NCBI RefSeq assembly: GCF_050908995.1
Contig: NC_135120.1
Coordinates: 9,189,433 to 9,253,432, forward strand
Source: Andrena cerasifolii
Lineage: Eukaryota > Arthropoda > Insecta > Hymenoptera > Andrenidae
Direction: 5' to 3'
Length of the DNA: 64,000 nucleotides
The translations under genes were made by a program, and so were the position numbers. Of the stretch, positions 35,516 through 47,800 are shown piece by piece (positions within the stretch are counted from its first letter, which is position 1; each line of letters starts with the position of its first letter). The notes beneath the pieces are model-generated. The model ran no database searches, was not told where the DNA came from, and was given only the letters and a program-made list of their open reading frames with translations.

Positions 35516-36412
35516 ACCTGTACCCTTCTTTTCGAGGTTTTTATTTTTTATTTAAATTCTGGAGGGTGGGCAAATGAAATCTGAGAGTGGGCAAACGTGG
35601 CCAGGTCGGGTATATTCGTATCCTTCTTTTAAAAAATTGAAATGCATTCATCGTGGATGATGAAGACAATTTTTTTATTTTGTTCATAACTTTTTTTGTA
35701 GGGTGGGCAAACGAAATTTTTTTATGGGCAAACATGGGCATACGATGAACAAACGAATGCCGTTGAGTTTTTTTAAAAAATCGAATTTGGGGGTGCTATC
35801 TTCACAGACCTATTTGTGGCGGGGCAAGTTTTTACGGTAACAACTAGCCCCTACCGACACATGTAGCAATTTCAAAGACTATTCTGCTTATACATGTATT
35901 CAAACGATAAACACTATTACACCATGTTCTTAAATGTCATTTGATCCATAAGAACGATTCAATCTATAATATCGACGTTAAATAATTGAAATAGACCAAA
36001 AAGTAATGATAGAAAAATTTTTACCTATCTGGTACGCGACTAATAGGTCCTTGCTTACAACCACACAATTCGCTGTCGCGGACGCAATTAAAATGGGCGA
36101 GAGAATGGCGTGATCAACTCACGCGGAAAAAATAATTTAAAGTACAACGCTCTTTTTATTTCGAAGATAGAGCCGTCGGAACAGCTTACCCCCGGAACTT
36201 TTAGCCCCGGTCTCCCCTATATCTTATAGATCGCGAGTTACAAAATAAAATCAGAAAATAGCCGAATTTTCGGGGGTTAATTTCTCCAAAGAAATGAATT
36301 TGGGCAGTAAACAAAAAATGCGTTGTATTCCGGAGGAAATCCCCTACATACTCACAAAGTCTTAGAATCTTTTGAATTTAAGGTTGGGGCTCTTCCCTTG
36401 TAAGACGTGTGC

Positions 36413-36873
36413 GATTGACAACTTCCGACGCTGAGCCGAACCGTGAAATGGTTCGACGCGCGACTCACCTCTGATGTTGATTTTGCGCCAGCCGTCGGAA
36501 TTTAAATGGTATGGCAAGGGGTTAAATCCGCTCCTTCAATGGAAATCAAGTCAACTGCTACACGAGCATAACATTGGTATGCACTGTAGGGTACTATTGC
36601 TAGATGATAGTTGTAATATGCGTAACCTAAAGCAACCTTTTCAAAGAAAGATAGAGGAGGGTAGTTTAGTACTGAATGCCATTGAATGCTGATATTCTAC
36701 TTGATCTCCAAACCTAGGTACCTACGTACAATTGAAGAGTTCTCGTAGAAAACATTGTAAGTGCCAAAAAATCAAATTCTATACTGTAGTTTAACATTGG
36801 CACGTAGAACATTTTCCGATATTTTCTTCATACAAGGGCCCTTCAATTATGCGTGAATATACGTTACACCCAC
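36413..36873. other. short unique stretch, no gene supported
   Basis: A 72-codon plus-strand frame (36474-36692) has no recognised domain. Nothing else is seen. Confidence 0.4.
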
Positions 36874-37134
36874 GGTGTAATAGACAGGTGTTCCGACTCC
36901 TTTTCAGAATGTGTGACTTTCTCGTCCTGGTTCTTCTGGCGGCCGCTGGATTGGCGCTCAAGCAGAAAAGGCTGACTTTTCGCGCATAATACTACTAAAA
37001 GCTCTACTACTGCAATCACATAAATGCATGCGTACATGGATTTCTTATCACGACGACCAGATGAACCAAACAGAAATCGGCACACAAAATCGCTGGGGTA
37101 AAGGTGCTGAGTCGGCCCACCTGTCTATTACACC
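36874..37134. mobile_element. 261-bp TIR element, ends GGTGTAATAGACAGGTG
   Basis: A perfect 17-bp inverted repeat (36874-36890 and 37118-37134) extends, after two unmatched bases, through CCGACTC/GAGTCGG. The interior is ordinary sequence. Just outside the left end, TTACACC CAC GGTGTAA forms a short hairpin overlapping the terminus. The target duplication is unclear. Confidence 0.65.
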
Positions 37135-39150
37135 TGACTTACTAATTCTCATTGAAATTCTCAGGAAATCCCTTCTTCAAACCCATGAATCTACTATGTC
37201 CGACCAGATACCAGGGAACTCTACTTGATTCCACCGCATCCACCCACAGACTACAGACGCATGCAGCTCGCGTTGCCGAGTGAACGAGCATCGCCAGCAG
37301 AGGCAGCGAAACAGAAGGCGATTACCCGGGGAATGAAAATTCAGGGGTTCCGTGGAATCGTTTTATAAAGAGTCAGCGGCGCCGCGATGGAAGCGAGATT
37401 ACTTTATAAAGGAGAGGGCCGAGCGTTCCCGTAACATCCTTTATTCCCCGGATGAGTATGACCGCAGAGAAGAGCGTCACACGTTACGCGCGATCGTAAA
37501 GCGGAAGGAGCGTGGCGACGCGGCGATGTACGTCGGCGGACCGCGATCCTGGCCGGTCCGCCCCGGCGGAATATGTCTGATACTGGCGAGCCAACGGGTC
37601 GTGAATAACGAGATGTTTCACGCGCCAATGGAACGATTAAAGCGCGAATGGATCGCGGGACCGCGTCGGGTTCTAGCGCCCGATGAATCAGCAAAGTTAA
37701 TCTCGCGACCAGATTCCGCCACGCGATGACACGTCGCGGAACTACCCTGCCGCGACAGATGCGTTGATTAATAAAACAAACAGCGGCGTGTTATCCGCGG
37801 GACGCTTCATTTGCTAGACCGCGGTGCCCGCGAATTCGCAATGAGTCAATCAAATTGTTTTTGCGCACGGGCACGCGGCCGCCGGTGCAGGCCATCGATA
37901 TCGCTGTATCTGATACACTTAGTATCAAGGCGGTGAGATGGATACGATGCAGAACGCGATTCGATGGTTATTCCACCCCCCACCGTGGCAAGTATTCAAT
38001 AAAGCGTCCTTCGGCGACTTTTTCTGTGCGAGGTGTCCCGCGAGGTAAGCACGTTCCTTCCACCGTGCACCTACAGGCGTTTAGAGTCGAGTACGTAATC
38101 GTATTGCCCTTTGTTGAAGCCCCATTCGGGACAGTTGAAATGGGGGGAGCAAACAGCATGAAGCAATTGCAGGTAATACGCGACGAACGGAACTCGATGC
38201 GATCCGTTCGCGGGATGATAATTCGTCGAGCAATTAGAGGCCGCCACCGCGGTCGCGGACCATTGTTGTCCCGGGAACGTAAAAAACGCGGGAGGAATTA
38301 GAAAGCGTTAAGCGACGGGAACAGTTTTCATCCTTTGAACCGTGACAAGCCTGACGAACGGTGGTTGCAGCTCGGCTCCACTCAATTGTGATCCTAAATG
38401 CACCGAGCCATTCAGCCTTGCCACGCTTGCTACCCCTTTTTCCACTCTTTTTTTCCGTGGCAACACCCAGGATTACTTCATTCCCCTTCTCTTTTCATCC
38501 CCGCCGCGCGCTTTCCGCTCACCTCGCCCGCCTGCTCGTAGAATCCTATTGGCTTTTGGCGGTGGTATATACGAGTGGCTACGCAGCTCTCGCCGGGACC
38601 CAGGGCAACCCCTCGTTTCACCACCGCTTTCTTCCTTTCTTCTTTCCCGCCCCCTTCCTCTCTCCTCGCTATCTGCCTCTGTGTCTTTCCTTCCACCTTC
38701 CACCCTCAATTTCGCCCGCTCTATTTACATCCCGCTCGCTCCCCGAAACAAAGCAAGCAAATTATCCCGTCGCAGCGGCGTGCACACGTCGATGCATGGC
38801 TCCGGGTCTAATAGCCGGGGATTCCCGGAAATTTATCGACGGGCGCGGGCTAATTTCGTGGCTGGACGCTGGAACACGCTCGGTTTCATTGGCTGGAAGT
38901 TATCGATACCATCTGGTTGCGGTATCTGCCCCCGGAGTTATCATCCACGGATCCGCGTTGCTCCGGGCTGGGCGTCGCGAATGGGAAACGACGAGAGTCT
39001 TGCTGCAGGATCATGTTCATCGAGATATCTGGGGCTCGTCGATTTCGGGGGGCATTCAGCCGAGCGGGGATCATCTATTCGGCAAAGTTCTCGAGTCGTC
39101 CTCAATCGACGGGATAAGGGTGGCTTTTGGCGTGACGGTAATAGCGATGG
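37135..39150. other. CpG-rich unique stretch with long overlapping frames, no gene supported
   Basis: Two plus-strand frames of 272 and 278 codons (38342-39160 and 38361-39197) overlap almost completely in different phases, with further frames on the minus strand. 38460-38760 is pyrimidine-rich, which removes stop codons from several frames. The second frame runs on into the neighbouring AT-rich transposon. Neither shows a recognisable domain, so I do not call a gene. Confidence 0.45.
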
Positions 39151-40011
39151 CCAAATTTGAAATACAACATGTTTGTACATCATCAAACTGTTTTTAATTT
39201 GTATTATATTACTGGAACTAGTATACTGGAACTAGTAAAACTGCTGAAAGTAATTTTAAAAGTAAAAAAATACGCCAAGTACACGAAAAAGTCGAGGACT
39301 GAAAGAGTATTATCAAATCATATTTCAATAAAATATTTATTCGTATTAAAATATTTATTTGTATAAAAATATATCTGCTTAATATTATTTAATACATTTT
39401 TTTTTGTATAAATAGCCATTGTTATAATTGGCGCAATTTTTATATATCTTTAATTTTGTAAAGCTATGAATTTACGACAATCTTTTTAAATGGGATTCTT
39501 TTTTATGGGTTAATTAAAATGTCCGCGATATGAGTAATGGAATGAACACAATGTATGAACACAGCAGTTTAGCTGGGTATATGTAGTTGTGTCATCTTAA
39601 GCGCAGTTGGAATGCATCTTTATGCAGTTGCAGCTCATTTTGATTTCACATCTTTCTTTTATATACTAATTATTATTATCTTCTATTGTTTTGTGATTTA
39701 TTTGATTTCATGTACTTGGCGTATTTTTTTACTTTTAAAATTACTTTTAGCAGTTTTACTAGTTCCAGTATACTAGTTCCAGTAATATAATACAAATTAA
39801 AAACAGTTTGATGATATACAAACATGTTGTATTCCAAATTTGGGCAACTTACCTTGTGTTTCAAATTGCATTTTGGTTGCAATTCAATGGTACAATTTAT
39901 ATATTTGTAAAAACACATGGCATCTCAATTTTTGACAACTTATCTATATAATTTGGTTATAACGTGACCGTAAGCTGGCAAAATTTGGAGTGGTTTGCAT
40001 AGTGAAGATAG
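39151..40011. mobile_element. TIR element, family 3, copy A (left arm truncated)
   Basis: The right end GCATAGTGAAGATAG and about 170 bp inside it match the left end of the copy at 43054. The left arm starts abruptly at CCAAATTTGAAATAC (39151), which pairs with 39825-39843, so about 170 bp of left terminus is missing. The central segment (39508-39715) matches 43660-43860 in the same orientation (shared words AAAATGTCCGCGATATG and GTGTCATCTTAAGCGCAGTT). No transposase. Confidence 0.75.
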
Positions 40012-43000
40012 CGATTAACGAACGAAACATGTGTTAGTTCGTTTAGGCTGAAGGTGTGCGTGTAACGCGTATATACGTATTATACTGACGAAAATTTTCT
40101 TGGAGAAGAAAAAAAAATCTTACCGTTTCCGACAGATCCATGAGACGATATTACGATATCTCCGTCACGCGTGGACCGATTTTATTGAATTTGGTCTTAT
40201 TCAAAAACTTATATGCGGTTTACATCAGAAAAGTGCCTTTAAATTTAGGAAATATTGCTGGCGTGATGAGATATTAATGAAATAAGTTTCAGGTTAGGTT
40301 GGAATAGCCGTGCGGCGAGTAAATGATAGCGGTAGCGCCAATCGACGTATACAGGGTGTCGAGACATGTACTTGGCTTCGAGACGCTACCGCGTCTCTAG
40401 ATCCAAGCAACGGTTCCAAGCTTTCAGCCCTCAGCTCTCTGTACCGAGGGAGCTCGAGAGGCACGCATCGTTCGGAAAATATTAACGCTGCGGCGCAGGA
40501 ATATTTGTCGCCCGCGGAGCCAGACGGAGGAGAGATACGGAGGCATCGAGGTCGGACGGCGTATATTTTAAACAGGCCAAAACAACTCGCGGACCAAAAA
40601 TGCGCATCCCGCTCTGCTGCATTATTCTACACAGTTTCGCCGCGAGGGTTCCATTATCCCCGAGCGTGACGGCTGGCCACGATGAATAATCAAGCCTCGG
40701 TTAATCCCGTGCACCTTCGCGACCGTCCGCCGCCACCCTCCGCGCTCCACAGGCTCCGGCCCGGTTCGCCGCCGCGGTGGTAGGATTATGATAACGAAAA
40801 ACGGATAAGGGTCAGAGGGAGCGATAGACGTGGAAAGAAACGGACGATGGAACCGGAGAAAACGAAGGGACCCCGTGAAAAGAGAGCGAAACGCGTGAAT
40901 AGAGTTGAAGAGCGCCCTTGTGCCGGCCGTCTAGCCATTCAATGTGAGCTCGCAGACTTTTCAGAGTTGCGGCATTACTCTTCCAACGTTAATGCGGCCG
41001 TATAACCGTGGCAGCTTTTCAACGGAACACACAGGGCATTCTTTTAATGGGGAACTTTCATTAATCTCGTCTAGGAAGTTTTAGGCGTGCACGCGACGGG
41101 GGTGACGAAGGGGCACGGACTTCCGACTCGGTGAAGGAGCAATTGTCGGGGGAGGAACACGGGCCACCGCCTTACCGTTTCGAGGCAAGATTGCGCGCGG
41201 CGAATCGAATCACCGCGGGGAAAGTGCTGGGACCCGCGCGTTTCCCTTCTTCGATCGGAGGGGCCATCCCCGTGTACGCTAGCTTCCCGATATTCCGACT
41301 CGCAACGGGGCGACTTGTCGAGAATGGGACTCGAGACCGTTCACAGGCGGTTTATTGGCGGGAATTAAAGATACGCGAGATAGGGGAAAGGCGTCACAGG
41401 GTGCACGACTCGAGTAAGCTTCCTTGTAGCATTTTGAAGTACTATTTTGTAATACTTCTTAAGGCCACCTCACCCTTACTTCATCGCTGCTTCCTTCCCC
41501 GCAGTTACTCCTACCACAATCGATTCCACCCCTGCCTTCTAACCCTCAACGTGTCCCTCGCATATCACAACCCCTACCTTCTTCACCCACCCAAACACCC
41601 GCCGAGCTCCTCATCCCTCTGCCTCCCTACCCCTGCGCACCTCATCCCACCCCCTTATTCTCTCCTCCAGCCGACAAGTCAGCTGCAATGTTGGCGAACA
41701 GTCAACAAACCTTTCCACAAAACTCGCCCACGCTTCCGAAATGACACCACCCCCCATTTTCTTCGACCATAAAGATACGCGAAGGAGCGCGAAGCACGAA
41801 ACAGATTTTTGAGCCCGTGCCCTACAGCGGAGCCCTAGCCAATGTTTTTGCACCCCAGGGTTACAACCGAGTGATCTTATCGCCCTCTGAAATATCACAT
41901 TTCCGTAGCACAGCGTATGCAGCCAGGGTGTACCTTGATATCGCGGCGCAGGAAAAGAGGAAACAGTCCCCTCGTATATTCGCATCGACGTTATTTTACC
42001 GCCCCTGATCCAATTCAAGATCGCACTTCGCGCTTGTGTAGAATATGCTTCCGCGGGGGCATAAAAATCGGAAGATTGCTTTTAAATGGAGCCCGAATGG
42101 AAAACCTTTTACAGGCCACGGAGGGCAGGGAACGACCGCTGGATTTCCGGAGTGCGTTAACGCGCGGCCGGAGCGAAAACGTTGTTTCAAACGAAATGGG
42201 AAGAAGGAAAGGCGCGTTTCGCCGGCCACGTTTGTTTGAGTTCGAGCTAAGGGCCACCGGCTGTTACGGGGGACGTACGAAATTTCTGACGGAGTGTGGC
42301 CACTTACGTGCCCTGTATGCTTAATGGATTTCGGCGGGCAAAGCTTCGCAGCGCCGCGACACTGCCCTTTCAGGCGAAAATTACAACAAAGTGTGTGGAA
42401 CGTTACGCCGAGTTAATTAGATTTCTCCGGAGCACGCGGTGTCTTAACGTATTTACCAGCCCCGCTGTTTGTGTTTTACGGGGTTTCGATGAACGCGTGG
42501 AAACTCCGCCGGAGCACCGAGATCCTCGGCGATTTTCGGCCTGGAGAACGGAAGAGGTCGTCGACAACCAGCTTCGATCAAGCCTCCATTCAGCTGCACT
42601 GAAATGCCGCGAGCGTGATTCACGAAATTTGTCACTGTCCGAAGATAATACAGGAAATACACGTGTTTCGTGACCGTGCCATTAGTGGCAAACTGTTAGC
42701 TGCTGGCACGGTCACCGTTTTATCATTATTATCAAATGATAGGACGTGGTGTGCGGTTTACGATATGGAAATAACATGTGCATAAAACTGTCATTACGGC
42801 CCCGCCGCCTGCTGGAAAATCGACATTTGAAATTCAGGCGTGTTCCGGTGCACAGTAAATACAGAATAGTGTACACGTATCGAGTCTCAAATATTTCCAG
42901 TGGAATAATCCGATTATAGGCGGACAAATAACCATTCGCGAGATAAATATATCGTGGAGGCCAAGATTGTATTTTCTTCGCTCCATTTATGCTTTCGCGA

Positions 43001-43053
43001 AGCTGATGAATTTTCACGAGATATCGATTCCGCCGACGGATGCACCCGATTAT
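40012..43053. other. unique stretch, no gene supported
   Basis: 40020-40300 is AT-leaning and unrecognised (a 61-codon frame at 40100-40285). 40345-40358 (ATACAGGGTGTC) resembles a TIR word without a partner. 41460-41770 is almost free of G on the plus strand and yields a long chance frame (41131-41772). The remainder is CpG-rich with overlapping short frames. See the hairpin at 42670. Confidence 0.45.
42670..42715. repeat. 46-nt hairpin, 12-bp perfect stem
   Basis: GTGACCGTGCCA (42670-42681) and TGGCACGGTCAC (42704-42715) are exact inverted copies with 22 bases between. It lies in unique sequence and is not associated with a recognised element. The stem is too short for a typical microRNA precursor. 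Confidence 0.7.
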
Positions 43054-43887
43054 CTATCTTCACTATGCAATCTACTCCAAATTTTGACAGCTCACCGTCA
43101 AGTTATAATCAAGATATAAACGTGTTTTTACAAATATGTATCGTTGGACCATTGAATTTCAACCAAAATGCAGTCTCAAACACAAGGTAAGTTGCCGAAT
43201 TTTGAATTGCGACATATTTGAATATCATCAAACTGTCTTTTATTTGTAACTAAACTGAGGATTTTATGTATATATAGATAATCGAAGCGTAAAATGATGC
43301 TGTGACTGGATTTGTCCTTAATTCTGTCCCGTGATATTTTGTAAGTTATAATATTACCGAATTAAATTATCTGAAGTCTTTCCCTATGCAAATTATCTTT
43401 GTGAAAAGAAGTGAGATCTCCATAAAAAACTTCGAAAAAGTAAAAACAATACGCCAAGTACATACATACAAAAGTCGAGGACGAAAAAAAGTATTATCAA
43501 ATAAATCACAAAAAATAATAATTATGTGAGAGCCTGCGAGAGGGAAGGTATGCGTATTGATGATCTGAGAATACCTTGCTTGGCCACGCCTAGTATATGA
43601 CTTCCAGGCCGCGTACATCTAGGCAAATGTCTAGATGTTACATTTTATCTTCGCATTATTAAAATGTCCGCGATATGGGTAATGGAATGTATGAACACAG
43701 TATTTGAACTGTCTATATGTAGTTGTGTCATCTTAAGCGCAGTTGGAAAGCATCTTTATGTACTTGCAGTTCATTTTGATTTCACATCTTTTTTTATATA
43801 CTAATTATTATTATCTTCTATTCTTTTATGCTTTATTTGATTTCATATACTTGGCGTAATTTTTTTACTTTTTCGAAGCTTTTTTAT
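43054..43887. mobile_element. TIR element, family 3, copy B (right arm truncated)
   Basis: The left end CTATCTTCACTATGC is intact and matches the right end of copy A in inverse orientation. The right side stops at the TTCGAAGCTTTTTTAT word (about 43867-43887), which pairs with 43422-43440, so the right terminus is lost. Internal inverted arms are about 43420-43465 and 43845-43887 (ATACGCCAAGTA and its complement). Confidence 0.75.
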
Positions 43888-45989
43888 GGTTTTATTTGCA
43901 GAAGACAGTCGAACAACCCTCGGATCGACAGTGTGTCACGAACGGTCGCTCGTGTTCATTAAGATCGTCGGGGAGCAATTTCGCGAGGCTCGTTATTGAT
44001 CGGCAATCGTTGACCGCGACGTTCGCATGGAACCGCCGAAAAAGTTGGGGCCCACCCGTTGCCCCGAAAACCGAGGGCCACGTCGCCTAAACTGCCGCTG
44101 TAATATTCGAGCAACTTGATACACCGATAACATTTAACCGAGCTCTTCAATTTCCTGCGGCGAAGGAAATGGAAAAGTCACCGGTGTGCCGTACAATTTA
44201 TTCCATCGAACCCAGCCACCGTGCTCCCCGCAAAATCCTCTCCCACTTTCTTCCCCCATTTATTCCTCTTTTTTCTACATCGCCTCTACGGTCCGTCGAT
44301 CGTTTCTCGCGAATTGGAAACCGTGCCGTGGCGCAAATTGAAAACACGTGCTCCGTGAACGCTCCAGCGCCTCGGGGATTAATGTGTTATCAGAGAGCGC
44401 GGCGGGTCGAAATGTTCGGACCCCTTAACTTGTTATTCGAGGTATTATTCAAGGTAAGTTCCGAAGCCGCGTTTCCTCGTGCGGATACACTTGACGAGGA
44501 TTGCCTTTGCAAGGTGGCGCGGCATCAAGAGGCGCCTCAAGTGTGTTTAACATCGCAGGGTGTGCATGCATGTGAGAACGTAGCTTAATGCTTCACGATA
44601 TCAAGCTGTCGTATCTATTCGCAACCCCATGCTCTAGCAATCTCTCAGCTACGTATCCTACTGTTTATTCTGATCTACTCCAATTCCCAGAGTTACACGG
44701 TCCTGTGACGTACGGGGGAAAGAGACGTGCAGATAAAAAAAAAAATTGGAGAGCCCAGTTGGACGGTGTGTTTAGCAATGTAGGATAGGTTTTCCCAGGG
44801 TGTTCGCTGAACGACGCCATCGGCGCCCAAGTAATGAATGTAAACGCGGAAAGGGGGATCGCGCGAAACAGTGGACTGCCGGTGAACGTTTCCGCCGCTG
44901 TAATTTGAATTTCTCCCCGGCACACGGGGAATATAAGGTTTCGGCGGAAATTTTCGCGACGCCGAGAGACGCGCGGTCCCGGCCGGCAAACTCAATTATC
45001 ATTCTCGCGTATCCCGTTTCAACCTGGCAAATCGCGAGCTAACGAGTGGCGGAAAAGTGAAAAGGCTCGGTATAATTATTTTGCCCGGGTGGTAGAGCAT
45101 CGCGTAAAGAGCGCGAACCAAACGGGACGGAACGAAAGGAAGGGGATAAGTGCGGGCTGGGGGTCAATTAGGTTACGCGAGCATCCGATCGACCGAAATG
45201 ATTCAGACCTTTTAATTAACACGCTCATTACTTATCGCTGAAATATCGCGCATAATATTATAACGAAGGCGGGACGAGGAGAGTTTGCCTCGGGAGGGGC
45301 GGACGCGTTGAATATTGAAATACGAGGAGCCGAGGGGGGTGAAAGGGGGCGTCGTTAAGAAGCACGAGACAGAGGTAGGAAATAAAGACGATAAGGTGGA
45401 AGGGAAACAGAGACGGCCGCGGTGAATCTTCTGCTCGAAGCATAACGATCGGTCCAAGCGACTAATTAATTTTTCCCCCAATCGTCCCAATCAGGGAGGG
45501 GGAAGCGGTCTGAGAGAGACTGCTCGAAGAACGACGCAGCTCTTCGATGCCTCGACACCCGCCAACGGCCCATTATCCCTTCTGAATGGAGTTTAACATC
45601 CATTTAGGAGTACGTTTCCGTGTAAAGACGTTTACCGATATCGTTTTAATAAAGGAGTGGAATAAAAGGAACAGGGAGGGGGCACGGGGCCAGACCCGAA
45701 CGCCTGTTACGCCGCAAGAGGATCAAACGCGACGACTGATGTCCTGTTAACGAAGGGACAGACGTAGGACGAAGCCGAGCAAATATTCATGGGGATGAAA
45801 GATGGCAGAGAAGTTAACGAACCGCCGAGTCATTGAGGAAAGTCCCTTGTGTCTAGACTGAGGATCTTGTTGAGGTAAATGAGCTAGTCTGACGAGAGCT
45901 TTACTGGTTCATGTGTACAGATCCGTATGACAAGCTTCGCATTATGGTAACGTATGTCAAAGTGTGTGAGAAATGCTAGTAAGAATAGA
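43888..45989. other. CpG-rich unique stretch, no gene supported
   Basis: Unique DNA with frames up to 139 codons (44169-44588) that overlap others on the opposite strand. An A run lies near 44738. No domain is recognised. Confidence 0.5.
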
Positions 45990-45991
45990 TA

Positions 45992-46492
45992 GGGGAGGCC
46001 GGGGCAAAGCGAACCTCGGGGTAAAATGAGCATTCTTAATTTATTCATTAACAACAGAATATATTTACAAATTTTGGTGACGTAATAAATGTGTGTAATA
46101 CCACAATGGTAATTATGCACATTCAGATATCGAAAAATGGAAATTCATTTAAAAAATTAAAAATGAAGTTTTAGAGACTTCCAATTGGTTTTCTTTTCGA
46201 TTTAACTTTTTGGAAAAATGAGTCTTAAATGTGTTATTTTAACTCCAAATTTTTTCTGCGTGTTTATAAGAAGCTTATAAACACACATGTGGGGTAAAGT
46301 GATACCTCTTGCATCATTTCCTTCAAGTTGATTTTTAATATACTCTAAGTTTATTTTAAGTATTGCTATTCGTCATTTATCAATAGTAATGTTTTAATTA
46401 TATTATAAATCTATTTCCAAACATTTTTAATGAAAGGGAAAAATTTTATTCGAATTCAAACTTTTTCCGCCCCACTTTGCCCCGGCCTCCCT
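45992..46492. mobile_element. TA-flanked GGGG-end family, 0.5-kb copy
   Basis: TA at 45990-45991 and 46493-46494 flanks GGGGAGGCCGGGGCAAAG and CTTTGCCCCGGCCTCCCT. The left end continues GCGAACCTCGGGGTAAAATG, repeating the GGGG-TAAA motif. The interior is AT-rich without coding capacity. Confidence 0.85.
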
Positions 46493-46494
46493 TA

Positions 46495-47745
46495 TGTAAA
46501 ACACAATGGGACACGCAAATCCGTGGATAATAATCCTGAGTTTTTTTAAGAATACCATAATATTCAAACTGTCTCATATTAATGGAAAGAATAACAAGAA
46601 TGCAATGATAACTCTGAAATAGTTCTGGGATCCATGTGCACGGTATGGATTATAAATATGTGAATACGTTGTGTACGCTGTTATATCTAGAGGTACGCAG
46701 AGAATTTCTTAATGCGTCCGACGAGTACGTATTTCGTGAATGAGCCGGAAATGTTGGATTGAAAGCAAACTACAAATGGAAGAAGCAGATGGAACAGCGT
46801 CCAATGAAAGGCGACGAGGAAAATACCGAGTACTCGCTCCGGTACAATTTGTATCGAGGCAAGCTTCGTTTAATGACGTCGCCTTCACAATCGTATTTTC
46901 AGGCTGATTGAGAGGAATCGCGGGACGGGAAAAATAAGTTGAACGGCTAGAAATGATAGGTAACGACGCGGCGAAACGAACTGATTCCATTATAATCGGA
47001 ATCTGGGGTTCGTTCGACATCGGGCACGATGTGATTGTAATTGCTATCGCAGAATGCTTCCGTAGTAATCCCCTTTTTAAATACCACGAGGATATGTAGC
47101 GCGCGTAGCGCTGGACTTCGAGCGAAGCAGAAGACCAGGTAGGGTAATAAAGTTCCACCGAAGGTTTCGTGGCCTTTAGACTTTGCCAGGCGACGAAACC
47201 TCCCCTGTCTCAGGACTCGGGATTTTTCTTATTTTTGCACGTGGTACGCGTATCCTTCGGATTGGGAAGGAACCATTGACGGCATTCGGTTTGAAGCAAG
47301 CGTCTTGAGCGGTTGTGCTTTTCGACCGCTCAACATCTTTTACTGTAGAGAAGTTTTTGGTGTTACATCCTTAAATAAACCATGTTCTTTGTTGAGTTTT
47401 ATTAAGACGCGTAAGTTATTACTACCCTCGCGTCCTCCACCTCAGATATATAAATCCAAGAAGCGCCAGACACGTGCACTTACCCAAAAGAGTCAACCTC
47501 GACTGAACAAAATTCCACACCAACGAAATTAAACACGACATCGAGTAAATGAACCCACGCAAAAGGTAACATCGCCGCGCTGAACCTCGCGGAAGTAAAC
47601 AATTCTCAATGCATAATCTGTGCCAAAGTCGGATCGAGAGACAGCTATTTACAGTACGAAAGGAACCCCTTTCCGACCCACCAGAATCCCTCTATTTACA
47701 TCCTAATTCGCGCCATAATGACCCCTATTGACAACGCAGGGATGT
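46495..47745. other. unique stretch, no gene supported
   Basis: A 149-codon minus-strand frame (46709-47158) has ordinary amino-acid composition but no domain I recognise. No splice context was identified. Confidence 0.4.
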
Positions 47746-47800
47746 TTATTATTATTATTATTAATTGTATTACTTTATTACTGAAAAAAGAAGACACCTG
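47746..47800 (-). repeat. (ATT)n tail, possible LINE 3' end
   Basis: TTATTATTATTATTATTA at 47746-47763 is preceded on the minus strand by AATAAAGTAATACAATTAA. The arrangement resembles the trinucleotide-tailed LINE end at 57459, but no RT coding is recognisable upstream, so this is tentative. Confidence 0.35.

Larger units (their letters stand above)
33780..35705. mobile_element. Foldback-type structure with tandem repeats in both arms
   Basis: Terminal arms 33780-33967 and 35516-35705 pair (TGCCCACCCTCCAGAATTTA on the left, complement on the right). Inside each lies a 173-bp tandem array in opposite orientation (four units on the left, about two on the right), then a unique core of about 520 bp holding another inverted repeat. 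Arms made of tandem repeats recall Drosophila Foldback/Galileo elements; homology to them is not shown. It could instead be an internal part of the GGGG-end element rather than a separate insertion. Confidence 0.75.
33747..36217. mobile_element. TA-flanked GGGG-end family, 2.5-kb copy
   Basis: TA at 33745-33746 and 36218-36219 flanks GGGGAGGCCGGGGCTAAAAG and CTTTTAGCCCCGGTCTCCCC. The subterminal words AAAAGTTCCG and CGGAACTTTT extend the inverted repeat. Most of the length is the foldback at 33780-35705; the 500 bases right of that (35706-36190) are AT-rich and unpaired. No transposase is recognised. Confidence 0.8.
33500..36412. mobile_element. outer TIR element of a three-layer nest
   Basis: Left arm 33500-33690 and right arm 36228-36412 are inverted copies. 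The left begins ACAAGGAAAGATCCCGAACC, and the right ends GGGGCTCTTCCCTTGT. Both carry the words GGGGATTTCCTCC and ATTCAAAA.ATTCT or complements. A third right arm is at 12509-12691. The TA-flanked GGGG element occupies its centre. Confidence 0.75.

Noticed and set aside
38342..39197. Two plus-strand frames of 272 and 278 codons as a host gene
   Set aside because: They overlap in different phases, owe their length to a pyrimidine-rich, stop-poor tract, lack any recognisable domain, and one runs into transposon sequence.
41131..41772. 213-codon plus-strand frame as a gene
   Set aside because: Its second half is a G-depleted tract that removes stops; no domain.
45085..45125. tRNA-like stretch (GGTAGAGCATCGCG)
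   Set aside because: No acceptor stem or T-arm GGTTCGA block at the correct spacing.
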